Source: Deroplatys truncata
Taxonomy: Eukaryota > Arthropoda > Insecta > Mantodea > Mantidae
Assembly (NCBI GenBank): GCA_030765065.1
Contig: CM060978.1
Location: forward strand, 53,472,421 to 53,536,420
DNA: 64,000 nt
Direction: 5' to 3'
The notes beneath the pieces are model-generated. The model did no database searches. It had not been told where the DNA came from and was given only the letters and a program-made list of their open reading frames with translations. Positions within the stretch are counted from its first letter, which is position 1, and the number at the start of each line of letters is the position of its first letter. Position numbers and translations under genes: made by a program. Of this stretch, positions 21,804 through 33,008 are shown in pieces.

Positions 21804-22329
21804 TCAAACAAAAGTAAACTTATAGGCTAATCTGTAATTTTTTCTAGGCTTGCTCTCATTATGTAACATTCAGAAATCCAGGCACATGGTGTAGGAATTT
21901 TTGGTCAAACTTCGACTTTTCGATCTGTTATGCTGTCTTATTGCCTGATTTATTCAGTTCACAATTAAAGAATAAGACTCACATTCCGGTTGTAAAATGT
22001 TGATAGCTGCTATTGCCAAGCAATGCGTAAAAGTGTAGTGACAAGCACATGAGGTAAATCTCACTTTCATGAGTTGGCAACACATGCAGCTGACAGGATA
22101 GCAGCTCTTGCGTTAAAAAATTCCCGTGCGAGAGATTAACAACACGCATATATAATGCAGCGATAAAATCTCAGATTTGTGGAGGTAGTAAAGAGTTTAT
22201 GTTGCATTTTGTTCTTGGAGCTTTACATCTGGTGACAAGGTAGCACATTCTTCTGAATTTTTTATTGTTGTTTCATGCCAATCGACCTGCTTTATACAGG
22301 CCGTACAAATAAGAGCTGAAATTACTGCA
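21804..22329. other. Unassigned stretch
   Basis: Not matched to any repeat in the window and without a recognisable coding frame. Confidence 0.35.
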
Positions 22330-23166
22330 AATGCGGTCCTCTACCACGTACGTAGTAGAGAGAGAAGGTATTTGCATTCTATCCAAAAATCCGATACGAT
22401 ATTTCACCGGAAATACATTTTGAGTACCCTTGTATCTGTGAAAAAATAATCTGATGTGTTACACTCACATGACTTTCTCTACTCTTGTACAAACTATTTT
22501 TACAAACGTTTATTTCCATATGCTTCATGTTAATCGAGACGTTAAATCTTATTGCTAATGTTCTTATAGACGCAAGGGGAATATGGTAGTATTTAAGCGA
22601 TAGTCAAATATTTTAAGAGCTGGTTGCTATGTAGCGCATTCCATTCTCCTTGTATTACCAGGACAAAAAAATGAATAACGAATTACCATTTGAGAAAAAT
22701 TGTAAGTATTGGAAAATATAAGGGAATAAAAAGCAATATCTCGAAAATGGTTCACTCAACTACAAAAATATATATGACATAAATTGTGTACTTTAATGCG
22801 ATTTACATTTTTTTGTAGTAAAATTTTGTTTATCTCTTGTGGTTTACCAGTTATGCAAATCACATTCACAATGAAGAAATTTTCGAAAAATGTTCCATGT
22901 AAAGGGTAATCTGGGGTGTGGGGAGTTTCTTGAAAACCTTCGTGTCGCATCTTTGGAAGATACTGAACCTAAATACCAAGTTTGGTGTTTACCTGACTGT
23001 TCGTTTCCGACTTATGCTGTTCACAGACAGACACACAGACACACCGACATGTTTCCAAAAATGCTTTGGCTCTCAAAACATGTATTTCCGGTGAAATCTC
23101 GGTATCGAATTTTTGGGTGGAATACAATACTTCCCCTACTTACTATACGTAGTAGAGAAAGTAAAA
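22330..23166 (-). repeat. HINE-A copies: plus 5' fragment and minus full-span copy
   Basis: 22330-22440 is a diverged plus-strand 5' end. 22447-23166 is a minus copy from AATCTGATGTGTTACACTCA to GTAGTAGAGAAAGTAAAAA. It has an internal deletion near 22878, where the GACATTCCCAGAAAATTC block is missing, and a short (CA)n at 23028-23043. Confidence 0.8.
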
Positions 23167-23167
23167 A

Positions 23168-23455
23168 TTGAGTGTTGTTTATGGACGTTCTTTCACTACT
23201 ATGCTCCTTAGCGTCCCATTCTACATTGGGCGTGAAAGACCAGTAATTTTGCTCATAGGCCTCTTTATCAGGCTTGAGGTTCTTTTACGTGCCGTAAATC
23301 TACGACACGGGACCACCGGCTTTACTTCCCTTCCGAAGGAAGCCATGCTAAGGATTCTTATGCCCGAAAAGCTTCATCGTCTCCGTCGGGATTGAACCCG
23401 CGACCTAGGGAACTAGAGGATAGCATGGTAACCACTACACCACGGAGGACGATCT
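23168..23455 (-). mobile_element. SINE-V copy 3
   Basis: On the minus strand: tRNA-like head GTCCTCCGTGGTGTAGTGGT, B box GGTTCAATCCC, core GCATGGCTTCCTTCGGAAG and tail ACAACACTCAAT. The head is the cleanest of the four SINE-V copies. It adjoins the 5' end of a minus HINE-A. Confidence 0.85.
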
Positions 23456-23945
23456 CCTGAATCTGTGTCTGTGAACAGGATAACTCTAAAAGGAAAATTA
23501 GGGTAAGTAGGAAATTTGCTATTTAAATTCAGTGTCTTTCAGAGATGCGACGCGAAGTTTTTAAGGAAATCCCCGACTCCAAACTACCCTTCACGTGGAA
23601 AATTTTTCGAAATTATTCATTTTCTCAAAACTCGCTCTAACGATTTTGATTAAAATTTCATATACTAAAGGCATTTACATGACAAATAAATGTATATCTT
23701 GAGTATTCTGGGAATAGTTTGAATAGTCCTCTTCATTCGGAAGGAATTTTGTATATTCTTGTATAGCTTAAACGATAGACGAAAACCTACTGCACAAAAC
23801 GTGTAGATCACAGTTTACTTCAAATAACTTTTTTGTGTCGCAAGCCATTTTTGAGATATCCGTTACTAATGGTTCGAATTATTCAATGCTTTTGACAGTA
23901 TGGAATTTTAACAGCAAAATACAGCGTCCAGTACATAGAGTAATA
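23456..23945 (+). repeat. Old HINE-A copy, 5' end missing
   Basis: From CTGAATCTGTGTCTGTGAAC through ACGATTTTGATTAAAAT to GCAAAATACAGCGTCCAG. The 5' end is replaced by the SINE-V. Confidence 0.7.
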
Positions 23946-24353
23946 ATACACTAGAGTTAATTTGGAAGCACAGAACACTCAAGGGCGGTATTTCAATTAT
24001 TGCATTGCAAATAAATTGTGAAATCGTGAAAGTAATTGATTGAATTGGTTAGAAAGCACTATATTAATTGCTATTTGCATAATTGGAAGTGGAAGGTAAT
24101 ACAGATATGCTGTTAGAACAAGCGACACCTCCAAGATATTGTAGATTATTTGTAAATATAAAGTTTTAGGTTTACCTAGATACAACGTTTCCAAATCAAA
24201 CGGAATTTAAAGACTTAATTTTATCTCGTCAGCATTAGGAGGGTAGTGATTGATTTACTCGCAAGATGGGATACGGTATTCGGTTAGGAAGCTTTGTATG
24301 TAAAGAAAGACGAACCACCTATTTGAGGAAATAAAAGAGTAAAGCATTAATAT
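23946..24353. other. Unassigned AT-rich stretch
   Basis: No gene or repeat recognised. Confidence 0.35.
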
Positions 24354-25188
24354 TTTTACTTTCTCTACTACGTATAGTAAGTAGGGGAAGTATTGTATTC
24401 CACCTAAAAATTAGATACCGAGATTTCACCGGAAATATATGATTTGAGGCCCCCTGAATCCAATTTTTTTTTGGAAACATGTGCATGTGTGTGTGTCTGT
24501 TCTGTGAACAGCATAACTCAGAAACGAACACTCGGATAAACACCAAACTTGGTATTTAAGTTCAGTATCTTCCAGAGATGCACACCAAGGTTTTCAAGAA
24601 AATCCCTCCACCCCAAATTACCCTTTACAATGAACATTTTTCGAAAATTTTAATTTTCTCAAAAATGGCTAACGATTTTGATTAAAATATCACATGTTTA
24701 AGGTATTTTCATGATAAATGAAATGTATATCTCGAATTTTCTGGAAATGACTCCAAAAGTATTCTTCATTGTGAACGACTTTTGAATAACTGGTAAACCT
24801 AAAAGATAGACAAAATTCTACTACACAAATAATGTAGATCGCGTTAAAATAAGCAATTTATGTCATATACATTTTTTTATTGAGTGAACCATTTTCGAGA
24901 TATTGCTTGTTATTACCTTAAATTTTCCAATACTTATACTTTTTCTCAAATGTAAATACGCTATTCATTTTTTTGTCTTGGTAATGCAAAGAGAATGGAA
25001 TACTCCACATAGCAACCAGCTCTGAAAATATTTGACTATCGCTTAAAGCCTAGCAATTTCCCTTGCATCTACAAGAATATTAGCAATAAGATTAACATAT
25101 CGATTAACATGAAGCATATGGAGAACAAGCGTTTGTAAAAATAGTTTGTACAAGAGAAGAGAAAATCATTTGAATGTAACACATAAGA
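24354..25188 (+). repeat. HINE-A, complete copy
   Basis: From TTTACTTTCTCTACTACGTA to GTAACACATAAGAT. The microsatellite is very short (GTGTGTGTGTCTGT), at about 24486-24499. Confidence 0.85.
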
Positions 25189-25209
25189 TTTTTAACATTC
25201 TAGCACATT

Positions 25210-25825
25210 ATTACTTTCTCTACTAGTATAGTAGGTAGGAAATTGTATTACCACCCACAGTTTATATATGGAGTTTTCAACGGAAACACGTGTTTAGATG
25301 CCACTGAAACCAAACAAAGCGTTTCTGAAAACACATCCGTAAGTGCGTGTCTGTGAACACGATAACTCAAAAACGAAAAACCTAATAAATACCTAACATT
25401 GTATTTGGGTTCAATATCTTCGAAAGATGTGACACGAAAATTTCCAAGAAAATCCCTACCCCAAACTAGACTTTTCTTGGAAGATTTTTCGAAAATTTGA
25501 TTTTCCAAAAGTAACTAACGATTTTGATTAAAATACTATACGTTCATGATATTTTTATGGCAAATGAAATATATATATATATATATATATCTTAAATTTT
25601 CTGGAAATGTCCGCTCTTCATTCTGAATGCCTTTTGCATAACTGATAAATCGTAAGAGATAGACAAAAATTTACTATTTATAAATGTAGACCTCGTTAAA
25701 ACACACAATTTATGTAAGGTATATTTTTTTTGTCGAGTGAACCATTTTCGAGATATTCTTGTTATTCGTTTGAATTTTCCAATACTTATACTTTTTATAA
25801 CATGGGAATTCGTTATTCGTGCATA
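25210..25825 (+). repeat. Old HINE-A copy with (AT)n
   Basis: From ATTACTTTCTCTACTAGTAT to GGGAATTCGTTATTCG; the 3' third is missing. An AT microsatellite (25570-25590) has grown inside the AAATGTATATCT block. Confidence 0.75.
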
Positions 25826-25904
25826 TTACGTGCTCTCATGTCTGCATAGTTTTCTTTGCGTCGCTTTAATGTTTTAATTTAATCTACTATGCATATAGTC
25901 CGCA

Positions 25905-25937
<33 letters not shown>

Positions 25938-26500
25938 GTAATAGAACAAATGTCAGTGATAAACATTACGTACTCTTATGTTTGAATGGTTTTCGTTACG
26001 TTCCTTAATGTTTTGATTTAACTCAACAATGCGTAAAATCTGTAATGTTAAATAAGAGGTAAAACACAATTTAGTAAATACTATGAACGGATAAGGATAG
26101 CTGAAATAAAGATATTTTAATTAATTATCAGTTTAACCAGTCGATTTATTCCTTCGGAAATAAAGTCTCTGTATCTGAAGTGGAAGGTTGGTGTGTTTAC
26201 ACTGTTCTTGTCTATCATCACTGACTGTGCACTCTAGTGCAAGCCTGGAAACTACCTCGCGCTCCGCTAATCTTCTTCGTTGATAAGCAAGAACAGTAGA
26301 ACGAAGGTCGCTCATTTTGTTCCACCAGGTCCTCAGTGGCCTGCCTTTGCTTCGTATTGCCCCGTGTAATTCTGCAACTGTTTTAACGCATGAAGGAATA
26401 TCTACAGACGTGAAATACGGCGTGGTTGGGTACCAAAGGCGGTGTACTCTGATGATACACGGTTATGGTTAGGAGACACCTTGCTACTAAGACCTACATA
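25826..26500. other. Unassigned stretch with (TAA)n
   Basis: A TAA triplet array lies at 25916-25937. Otherwise there is no recognisable gene. Nearby sequences around 25830-25880 and 25965-26015 are diverged direct repeats (ATTACGT..CTCT.ATGT, GTTTTCGTTACGTTCCTTAA), suggesting an old local duplication around the array. Confidence 0.5.
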
Positions 26501-27741
26501 CTCTACGTGATCAAAAGTATCCGGACATCTGGCTGAAGATGACGTACAAGTTCGTGGCGCCCTCCATCGGTAATGCTGGAAGTCAATATGGTATTGGCCC
26601 ACCCTTAGCCTTGATGACAGCGTTTACTCTCGCAGGCAAACTTTCAATAAGGCGCTGGGGGCTTCTTGGGGAATGGCAGGCCATTCTTCAGGGAGTGCGG
26701 AACTGAGGAGAGGTATCCATGTAGGTCGGTGAGGCCTGGCACGAAGTTGGCGTTCCAAAACATCCCAAAGGTGTTCTATAGGATTCAAGTCAGGACTCTG
26801 TGCAGGTAAATCCATTACAGCGATGTTATTGTCGTGTAATCACTCCGCCACAGCCCGTGTAGTATGAACAGGTGCTCGATCGTGTTGAAAGATGCAATCG
26901 CCATCCCCGAATTTCTCTTCAAGTGGGAAGCAAGAAGGTGCTTAAATATCAAAGTAGGTCTGCCCTGTGATCGTGCACGCAAAACAACAACGGGTGCAAG
27001 CCCCCTCCAGGAGAAACACTACCACACCATAACAGTACCACCTCCGAATTTCACTATTGGCACTACACACGCTGGCAGATGACGTTCACTGGGCATTTGC
27101 CATACCCACACCCTGCCATCGGATTGCCACATTATGTACCGTGATTCGTCACTCCACACACTTTTTGCCACTGTTCAATCGTGTAGTGTTGACGCTCCTT
27201 ACACCAAGCGGGGCGTCGTTTGGCATTTTCCTGCGTGATGTGTGGCTTATGAGCAGCCGCTGGACCATGGAATCCAAGGTTTCTCACCTCACGCCTAACT
27301 GTCATAGTACTTGGAGTGGATCCTGATGCAGTTAGGAATTACTGTGTGATGGTCTGGATAGATGTCTGCCTATTACTCTTTACGACCCTCTTCAAATGTC
27401 GGCGGTCTCTGTCAGTCAACAGACGAGGTCGGCCAGTACGCTTTTGTGCTGTACATGTCCCTTCATGTTTCCACTTCACTATCACATCAGAAACAGTGGA
27501 CCTAGGGATGTTTAGGAGTGTGGAAATCTGGCGTTCAGACTTCTGACACAAGTGACACCCAATTACCTGACCACTTTCGAAGTCCGTGAGTTCCATGGAG
27601 CGTCCCATTTCGGTGTTTCACGATGTCTAATGACTACTGAGGTCGCGGATAATGAGTACCAGGCAGTAGGTGGCAGCACAATGCACCTAAGATGAAAAAC
27701 GTATGTTTATGGGGTGTCCGGATACCTTTGATCACATAGTG
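26501..27741 (-). mobile_element. Tc1-like (DD34E) transposon, copy 2, both ends present
   Basis: A 1241-bp element flanked by TA (26499-26500 and 27742-27743). The left end CTCTACGTGATCAAAAGTAT and the complement of the right end CACTATGTGATCAAAGGTAT are matching TIRs. It contains one transposase pseudogene on the minus strand. Copy 1 at 8058 is a deleted relative. Confidence 0.9.
26583..27608 (-). pseudogene. Tc1-like DD34E transposase pseudogene
   Basis: About 340 codons from a Met at 27608 to a stop at 26583-26585, the usual length for Tc1 transposases. Visible from the N-terminus: helix-turn-helix region with ISTLLNIPRSTVSDVIVKWK, TGRPRLL, first Asp in SDESRY, second Asp in FQHDRAPVH, and Glu in NPIEHLW. 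I count 34 residues between the second Asp and the Glu, which is the Tc1 signature. Premature stops are at 27339-27341 (Glu to stop) and further on in MVW*CF and VAE*LH. It is therefore dead but fairly recent. Confidence 0.9.
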
Positions 27742-27821
27742 TATGTATATAATAAATATAATCAAGGTGTATATAACTCTCACCGTATAAATAGCTTTCC
27801 CTAATTTGTTTCAGGACCATC

Positions 27822-28012
27822 ACCGAGCGGGATGGGTTAGCTCGTTACGTCTGTGGCCCGCATTCCGCAAGTCCCTGTATTGGTCTACACTCTGACCCAT
27901 GGGTTTTTCATGATTTCCCCAGGTCGCCAGCAAAATTCTGGAGAGGTTTATCTTCTACCAAGACTCTCCTGCCATTCATTTCCTGCACATTTCCGCATGT
28001 AAGGACGTGAGT
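27822..28012 (+). mobile_element. SINE-G copy, 5' part
   Basis: tRNA-like head remnants (GGGATGGGTTAGCTCGTTAC, GTCTGTGGCCCGCATTC) followed by the family blocks CCATGGGTTTTTCATG and CCCAGGTCGCCAG. The B box is eroded. Confidence 0.6.
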
Positions 28013-29065
28013 TCTAATCAGACACACATTCGTTCGTGCACACCTTCGTGCATATTTATAACACTCTTTCTTGAGAATTAGTCACGTAATCCAGTGATTA
28101 CTTGCGTGTTATTTTAAGCGCTCAGTGACGCGCTTGTGTAAGATTAGCGGCAATCGTGAGGGGTTTTGACGGTAAGCATTTTAGTGACTCACGGCAACTT
28201 ATGCGTGTACTAGTTTCTTTTATTGCGGAAAGAGTTATTTCGAACCAAAAAATTGATACTGCAGATCTTAACGGGTACAAGACTTCAATTTTTATGATTT
28301 CGATTGCTACGATTCATAATCGGTGCCATTCTTCATCTTCAAAAGCTCAGGGATTAGATCACATTAAATTTCTCAGTCAATTTTAACTGGTGTCATGCTT
28401 TCGCACTACCCTGCGCATACCCACGAAATATCTCATAACCAACCACTGTAGCAGCCGGCAGCAGAATCAACAGCAGATACAGCCCGGCAACAGATCCTCG
28501 CCCAAGTTAGATAAAAGTTGGTGTTTTACAGTGGCCAAAACATTGTTTTATTTATGTCGAATTGTTTTTTAAAACACAGTATTTGGAACACTAGCAGGTA
28601 CTCCTCCAGAAATCTTACCAAGAAAAAATCGTTCATAAGATGGTAAAATGCAGTTACGCCTTCTAAATTTTTAATCTTAAACCTCCTTGATTACAGCTAC
28701 CCCCTCACACACTGCCCTGCAATTTCACTAGAGCGAAACCTCGGCTTTAAGATCGTTATTTTAGTCCTTTGTGGGTCAACGCTGATTGCGGTGCATCTAC
28801 AATGTCCTCGAGCAAAACATTTACTGCAGTTCCACTTTTCATTAAGACATGAACTTGGACTGTTTTTCCACTGACGCAAAGTAGTAATCAACAACGACTC
28901 TCCTGACCTTCGTTACTAGGAATACCAGGTGATTTGGTTTCATGCAACCCTTAGTATATGCTCAGTACCAGTTCTGTTAAAGAATTAATATAACGATATG
29001 GTTTGGGTTGACACTCTAGAAGACCAACAGTCCATAAGATAAAACTAGAGACAGGAGAATGTAAA
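28013..29065. other. Unassigned ~1 kb stretch
   Basis: One of the longest parts of the window without an identified repeat. A 65-codon minus frame at 28697-28894 contains CSKCFARGHCRC, a Cys/His cluster without the spacing of a known zinc finger. No splice-supported gene could be built here. Confidence 0.35.
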
Positions 29066-29762
29066 AAAATCTGATGTGTTACACTCACATGACTTTCTCT
29101 ACTCTTGTACAATCTATTTTTACAAACGCCTATTCTCCATATGCTTCATATTAATCGAGATATCGAGATGTCAATCTTATTTGTAATTTTCTTGTAGATG
29201 CAAGGGGAATATGGTAGCTTTTAAGCGATAGTCAAATATTTTATCGCTGGTTGCTATGTGGCTCATTCCATTCTCTTTGCATGTCCAGGACATAAAAAAC
29301 GAATAACGAATTTGAGAAAAGTATAAGTATTGGAAAATTTAAGGAAATAACAAGCAATATCTCGAAAACGGTTCACTCAACAAAAAAACTGTATATGATA
29401 TAAGTTGTGTATTTTAACGCGATCTACATTTTTTGTGTAGTAAAATTTTGTCTATCTCTTATGGTTTACCAGTTATGCAAAAGTCGTTCATAATGAAGAA
29501 TACTTTTGGAGACATTCCCAGAAATTTCGAGATATACACTTCATTTCTCATGACATTATCTTAAACATATGATATTTTAATCAAAATCGTTAGAGCCATT
29601 TTTGAGAAAATTAAAATTTTCGAAAAATGTTCCATGTAAAGGGTAGTCTGGGGTAGGGGGATTTTCTTGAAAATCTTCGTGTCGCATCCCTGGAAGATAC
29701 TGAACGTAAATACCAAGCTTGGTGTTTATCCGACTGTTAGTTTTTGAGTTATGCTGTTCACA

Positions 29763-29819
<57 letters not shown>

Positions 29820-29960
29820 ACACACGGACATGTTTCCAAAAATGCTTTTTTTGGATTCAGGAGGTCTCAAAACATGTATTTCCGGTGAAATCTCGGTATC
29901 GAATTTTTGGGTGGAATGCAATACTTCCCCTACTTACTATACGTAGTAGAGAAAGTAAAA
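29066..29960 (-). repeat. HINE-A, complete copy with ~60-bp (CA)n
   Basis: From AATCTGATGTGTTACACTCA to CGTAGTAGAGAAAGTAAAAA. The CA array at about 29762-29825 is among the longest in the window. It preserves both subterminal motifs. Confidence 0.85.
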
Positions 29961-30059
29961 AATGTTGCCAAAATGTGAAAATATGAAGAAACATATTTAA
30001 AATTTTATGAAACATATATTTTAAAGCCAAAGCCCTTATTCTTCAAGGATTTAGAATGA

Positions 30060-30393
30060 ATCTCTTGTGCTGCATTCACATGACTTTCTCAAACGTTTAT
30101 TAGTGGGTATACAAATGATTCCTAAGAGTTTATTTTCCTATTTACATAATTTCAATCGAGATAAACTTTTCCAGAAGTAGCTACATTACACATTTATTTA
30201 TAGATACAAAGGGAACAGCGACAGTCAAATGTTTAAGAACTGGATGCTATATGCTGACATTAAAATTCAAACTCTTTCCACGACATCACGAGAAAAAAGT
30301 GAATGTCGTCATGAATTTAAAAGAAGATAAAGGTACTGAACAATTTGAACTATGAATAACATACATCTCAGAAATGGCTGACGCCACAAGAAA
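30060..30393 (-). repeat. Old HINE-A, 3' part
   Basis: Minus copy from TGTGCTGCATTCACATGACT to AATGGCTGACGCCACAAG, old subfamily (GTTTAAGAACTGGATGCTAT block). The next HINE-A begins immediately. Confidence 0.7.
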
Positions 30394-31229
30394 AATCTGA
30401 TGTGTAACACTCACATGACTTTCTCTACTCTTGTACAAACTATTTTTACAAACGCTTATTCTCCATCTACTTCATGTTAATCCAGATAAACATTTGCAGA
30501 CTATCTTATTGCTAATTTTCTTGTAGATGTAAGGGGAATATATATTTACAAGGGCAATATAGAAATACAGTAGCCTTTAAGCACATACGTATCTCTTAAT
30601 AGCTGGTTGCTAGGTGCAGCACCATTCTCTTTGCCGCAGGTTAATACTCTTTGCATATACAAGACAAAAAAATGAATAACGAATTCCCATTTAAGAAAAT
30701 AAGTATTGAAAAACTTAAGGGAATAACAAGCAAAAATTTTGTCTATCTCTAATGGTTTACCAGTTATGCAAAAGTCGTTCACAATGAAGAATAATTTTGG
30801 AGACATTCCCAGAAAATTCAAGATATACATTTAATTTTTCATGAAAATATCTTAAACATATGATATTTTAATCTAAATCGTTAGAGCCATTTTTGAGAAA
30901 ATTAAAATTTTCGAGAAATGTTGCATGTAAAGTGTAATCTGGGATGGGAAGGATTTTCTTGAAAACCTTCTTGTCGCATTTCTGGAAGATACTGAACATA
31001 AATATAAAGTTTGGTGTTTATCCGACTATTCGTTTGAGTTATGCTGTTCACAGACAGACACTCACACACAGACAGATAGACAGACACACACAAGGACATG
31101 TTTCCAAAAATGCTTTTTTTTGGATTCAGGGGGTCTCAAAACATGTATTTCCGGTGAAATCTTGGTATCGAATTTTTGGGTGGAATACAATACTTCCCCT
31201 ATTTACTATACCTAGTAGAGAAAGTAAAA
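30394..31229 (-). repeat. HINE-A, complete minus copy
   Basis: From AATCTGATGTGTAACACTCA to CCTAGTAGAGAAAGTAAAAA. It carries the variant 3' block with TTTAAGCACATACGTATCTC also seen at 1-213, 56270-56350 and 63330. The microsatellite is a mixed CACA/GACA tract at about 31051-31091. Confidence 0.85.
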
Positions 31230-31575
31230 ATTAATTTGAAATTTTCTGTAGCATAAGCCATTTCTAAATTATCTGTTATTAATGGTTGGTATTGTTCATC
31301 ATTCTCTTCAAATCCTGTCAACATTTAGTAGTTTCTCGCGATGTCATGGAAACAGTATGGAATTTTAAGGCCAGCATATAGCGTCCAGTTCTTAAAAATT
31401 TGACTATCGCTGTTGTCTTTGTATCTATAACGAAATGTGTAATGTAGCTGTTTCTGCAAACGTTTATCTGGATAAAAATGTTGTAGATAGAAAAATAAGC
31501 TTTAGTAAGAATAGTTTGTATACCCATTAATAAAACATAGAGGGTAGAGAAGATCATGTGAATGTATCACGTCAG
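31230..31575 (+). repeat. Old HINE-A, 3' end
   Basis: From CTGTAGCATAAGCCATTTCT to GTATCACGTCAGAAT, with TTCTCGCGATGTCATGGAA and CCAGCATATAGCGTCCAG, diagnostic of the old subfamily. Confidence 0.75.
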
Positions 31576-32039
31576 AATTTTTTGCATGCTCTTGCTGTTG
31601 AAAGTATACTTTCATAAATTCATTATTTTGTACTATTAAATAACATAAAATGTAGAACTAAGTCGCTCCTGATGATGATGATTATGATATATACAGATTT
31701 TACAATAGATGTGTTTTATTTGTTGTTGTAGGATGAAAGTAATTGTATAGTATTATTTAGAAGTGCAATAAATATTTTTCGTCTCTCTGAAACCTGGTGC
31801 AGATATTAGAAATATGGTAAAAACGCGTTTGAAACGGATGTCATTTATGAACCACAAAACCACGGGGTGCCTGGAGGGGGCATGCAGCAAAAGGCTCCTA
31901 GGCTTCGCGGTTATTTTGTTTTAGATTAGCTATTTTGTATATTAATTTTGCATGTTTTTCAGACAACAATCTCACATCTCTATCAACGCAGTCTGAGATG
32001 GAAAATTTATTTTTCTCCAAGTTTTGCTTTAAAATTTAC
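31576..32039. other. Unassigned stretch
   Basis: No gene recognised. A short GATGATGATGATTATGAT patch occurs at 31671. Confidence 0.35.
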
Positions 32040-32370
32040 TTTATCTACTGCTTACCTAATATAGTCAAATTAATAGCAACGAGAATCTCAGAAATATTTA
32101 ATCGCATAAAGAGTGTGTTTTAACAAAATATACTTTTTATATATTAATTTTCTTTTCTAACTCTTGTGGTTTATTCGTTATACAAAGTTATACAAAATTC
32201 GATTCGTATGAAGTAGGTATCAAAGGTTATTCCCAGAAGTTTCAAGGTACAGTGATGCAGCGACCATGGTCCAAAATTATCAGTAGGCCGGCCCCGAGGA
32301 GTCGGAGGCAAGCAACGATAAGTAGAGCTCTCGCCAGCATAAACATTGGAAGCGCTATCGTTAGATAACC

Positions 32371-32450
32371 AGAATCTTCTGGAAGTTTTCTTTCCCCCGC
32401 CTCCAGAAGTTATATCCGGAACACTCTAGAATGTTCTGTGGAAACTTCCA
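32371..32450 (+). promoter_or_regulatory. Heat-shock element cluster (HSF sites)
   Basis: Arrays of the inverted nGAAn pentamer are visible: AGAATCTTCTGGAAGTTTTC at 32371-32390, CCAGAAGTTATATCCGGAAC (weaker) and CTAGAATGTTCTGTGGAAAC at 32426-32445 followed by TTCC. At least two perfect GAAnnTTC modules lie just upstream of a TATA box, as in insect hsp70/hsp22-type promoters. Confidence 0.7.
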
Positions 32451-32455
32451 CCGGC

Positions 32456-32463
32456 TATATAAG
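32456..32463 (+). promoter_or_regulatory. TATA box of the heat-shock promoter-like insert
   Basis: TATATAAG in the context GGCTATATAAGCCAGCGG, 6 bp after the last HSF module. An arthropod initiator-like TCAGTT lies at 32500-32505, about 45 bp downstream, slightly farther than usual; a start near 32487 is also possible. Confidence 0.6.
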
Positions 32464-33008
32464 CCAGCGGTTGCGGCAATGATTTAGCGAGTTGGGAGAT
32501 CAGTTAGCGAGTTAACGAGTGTGCGACGAAAAGTGCTACTCTGATAGAGAGTTTGTAATGACTGCCGTGACGTGCAGTGAGTGCTGTTTCCACGAGAGAT
32601 TGGTGAAGTCTTGTATTCGATTCCCCAGCGAGGGAGCTGTTCGGAAGAGGCTATGTCGTATCTTATTACGGTGTTGGCTTACGAAGCAAGTGAAGTTTGA
32701 GAGAACTTAGAGAAGTGACTATTAAAAAGTAAACAAAGTTGCAATATACATTTTATTTGTCATATAAATATGTTTTCTATATAGTATTTTAATCAAAATT
32801 GTTAGAGCCAGTTTTAGCAAATACAAAAATTTGAAATATTTTCCATATAAAATTAGTTTGGCGAGGGATTTTCTTAAAAACCTTGAAGACGTATGTTTGG
32901 AAGATACTGAATGTAAATACCGATTTTGTTATTTATCGGACATTTCGTTTTTTACTGATGTTCTTCACAGACAAACATGTATTTTCATAGTCATTTTGGC
33001 ATGCACTT

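Larger units (their letters stand above)
32251..32745 (+). mobile_element. 495-bp solo-LTR-like insert with heat-shock promoter
   Basis: Inserted into HINE-A. It begins AGTGATGCAGCGACC and ends AAAGTTGCAAT, with GTAC before it and ATAC after it (imperfect 4-bp duplication). AGT..AAT-type ends and a 4-bp duplication at a TAC-containing site are features of gypsy-group LTRs. The centre holds heat-shock elements and a TATA box; the downstream part would be R/U5 or a 5' leader. It is GC-richer than its surroundings. A captured hsp promoter is the alternative. No coding sequence is attached. Confidence 0.55.
32040..33008 (-). repeat. Old HINE-A interrupted by a heat-shock LTR-like insert
   Basis: 32040-32250 and 32746-33008 are consecutive parts of one minus-strand old HINE-A. 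TTCAAGGTAC stops at the insert, and ATACATTTTATTTGTCAT resumes after it. The 5' end was then replaced by LTR-B copy 2. Confidence 0.7.

Noticed and set aside
28697-28894. Zinc-finger protein from the CSKCFARGHCRC cluster
   Set aside because: Cys/His spacing does not match CCHC or C2H2 patterns, the frame is short and no splice structure supports it.
32519-32710. A 63-codon Cys-rich protein downstream of the heat-shock promoter
   Set aside because: No homology or signal sequence is recognised. It lies in what would be the 5' leader or U5 of the LTR-like insert and ends before the insert border.
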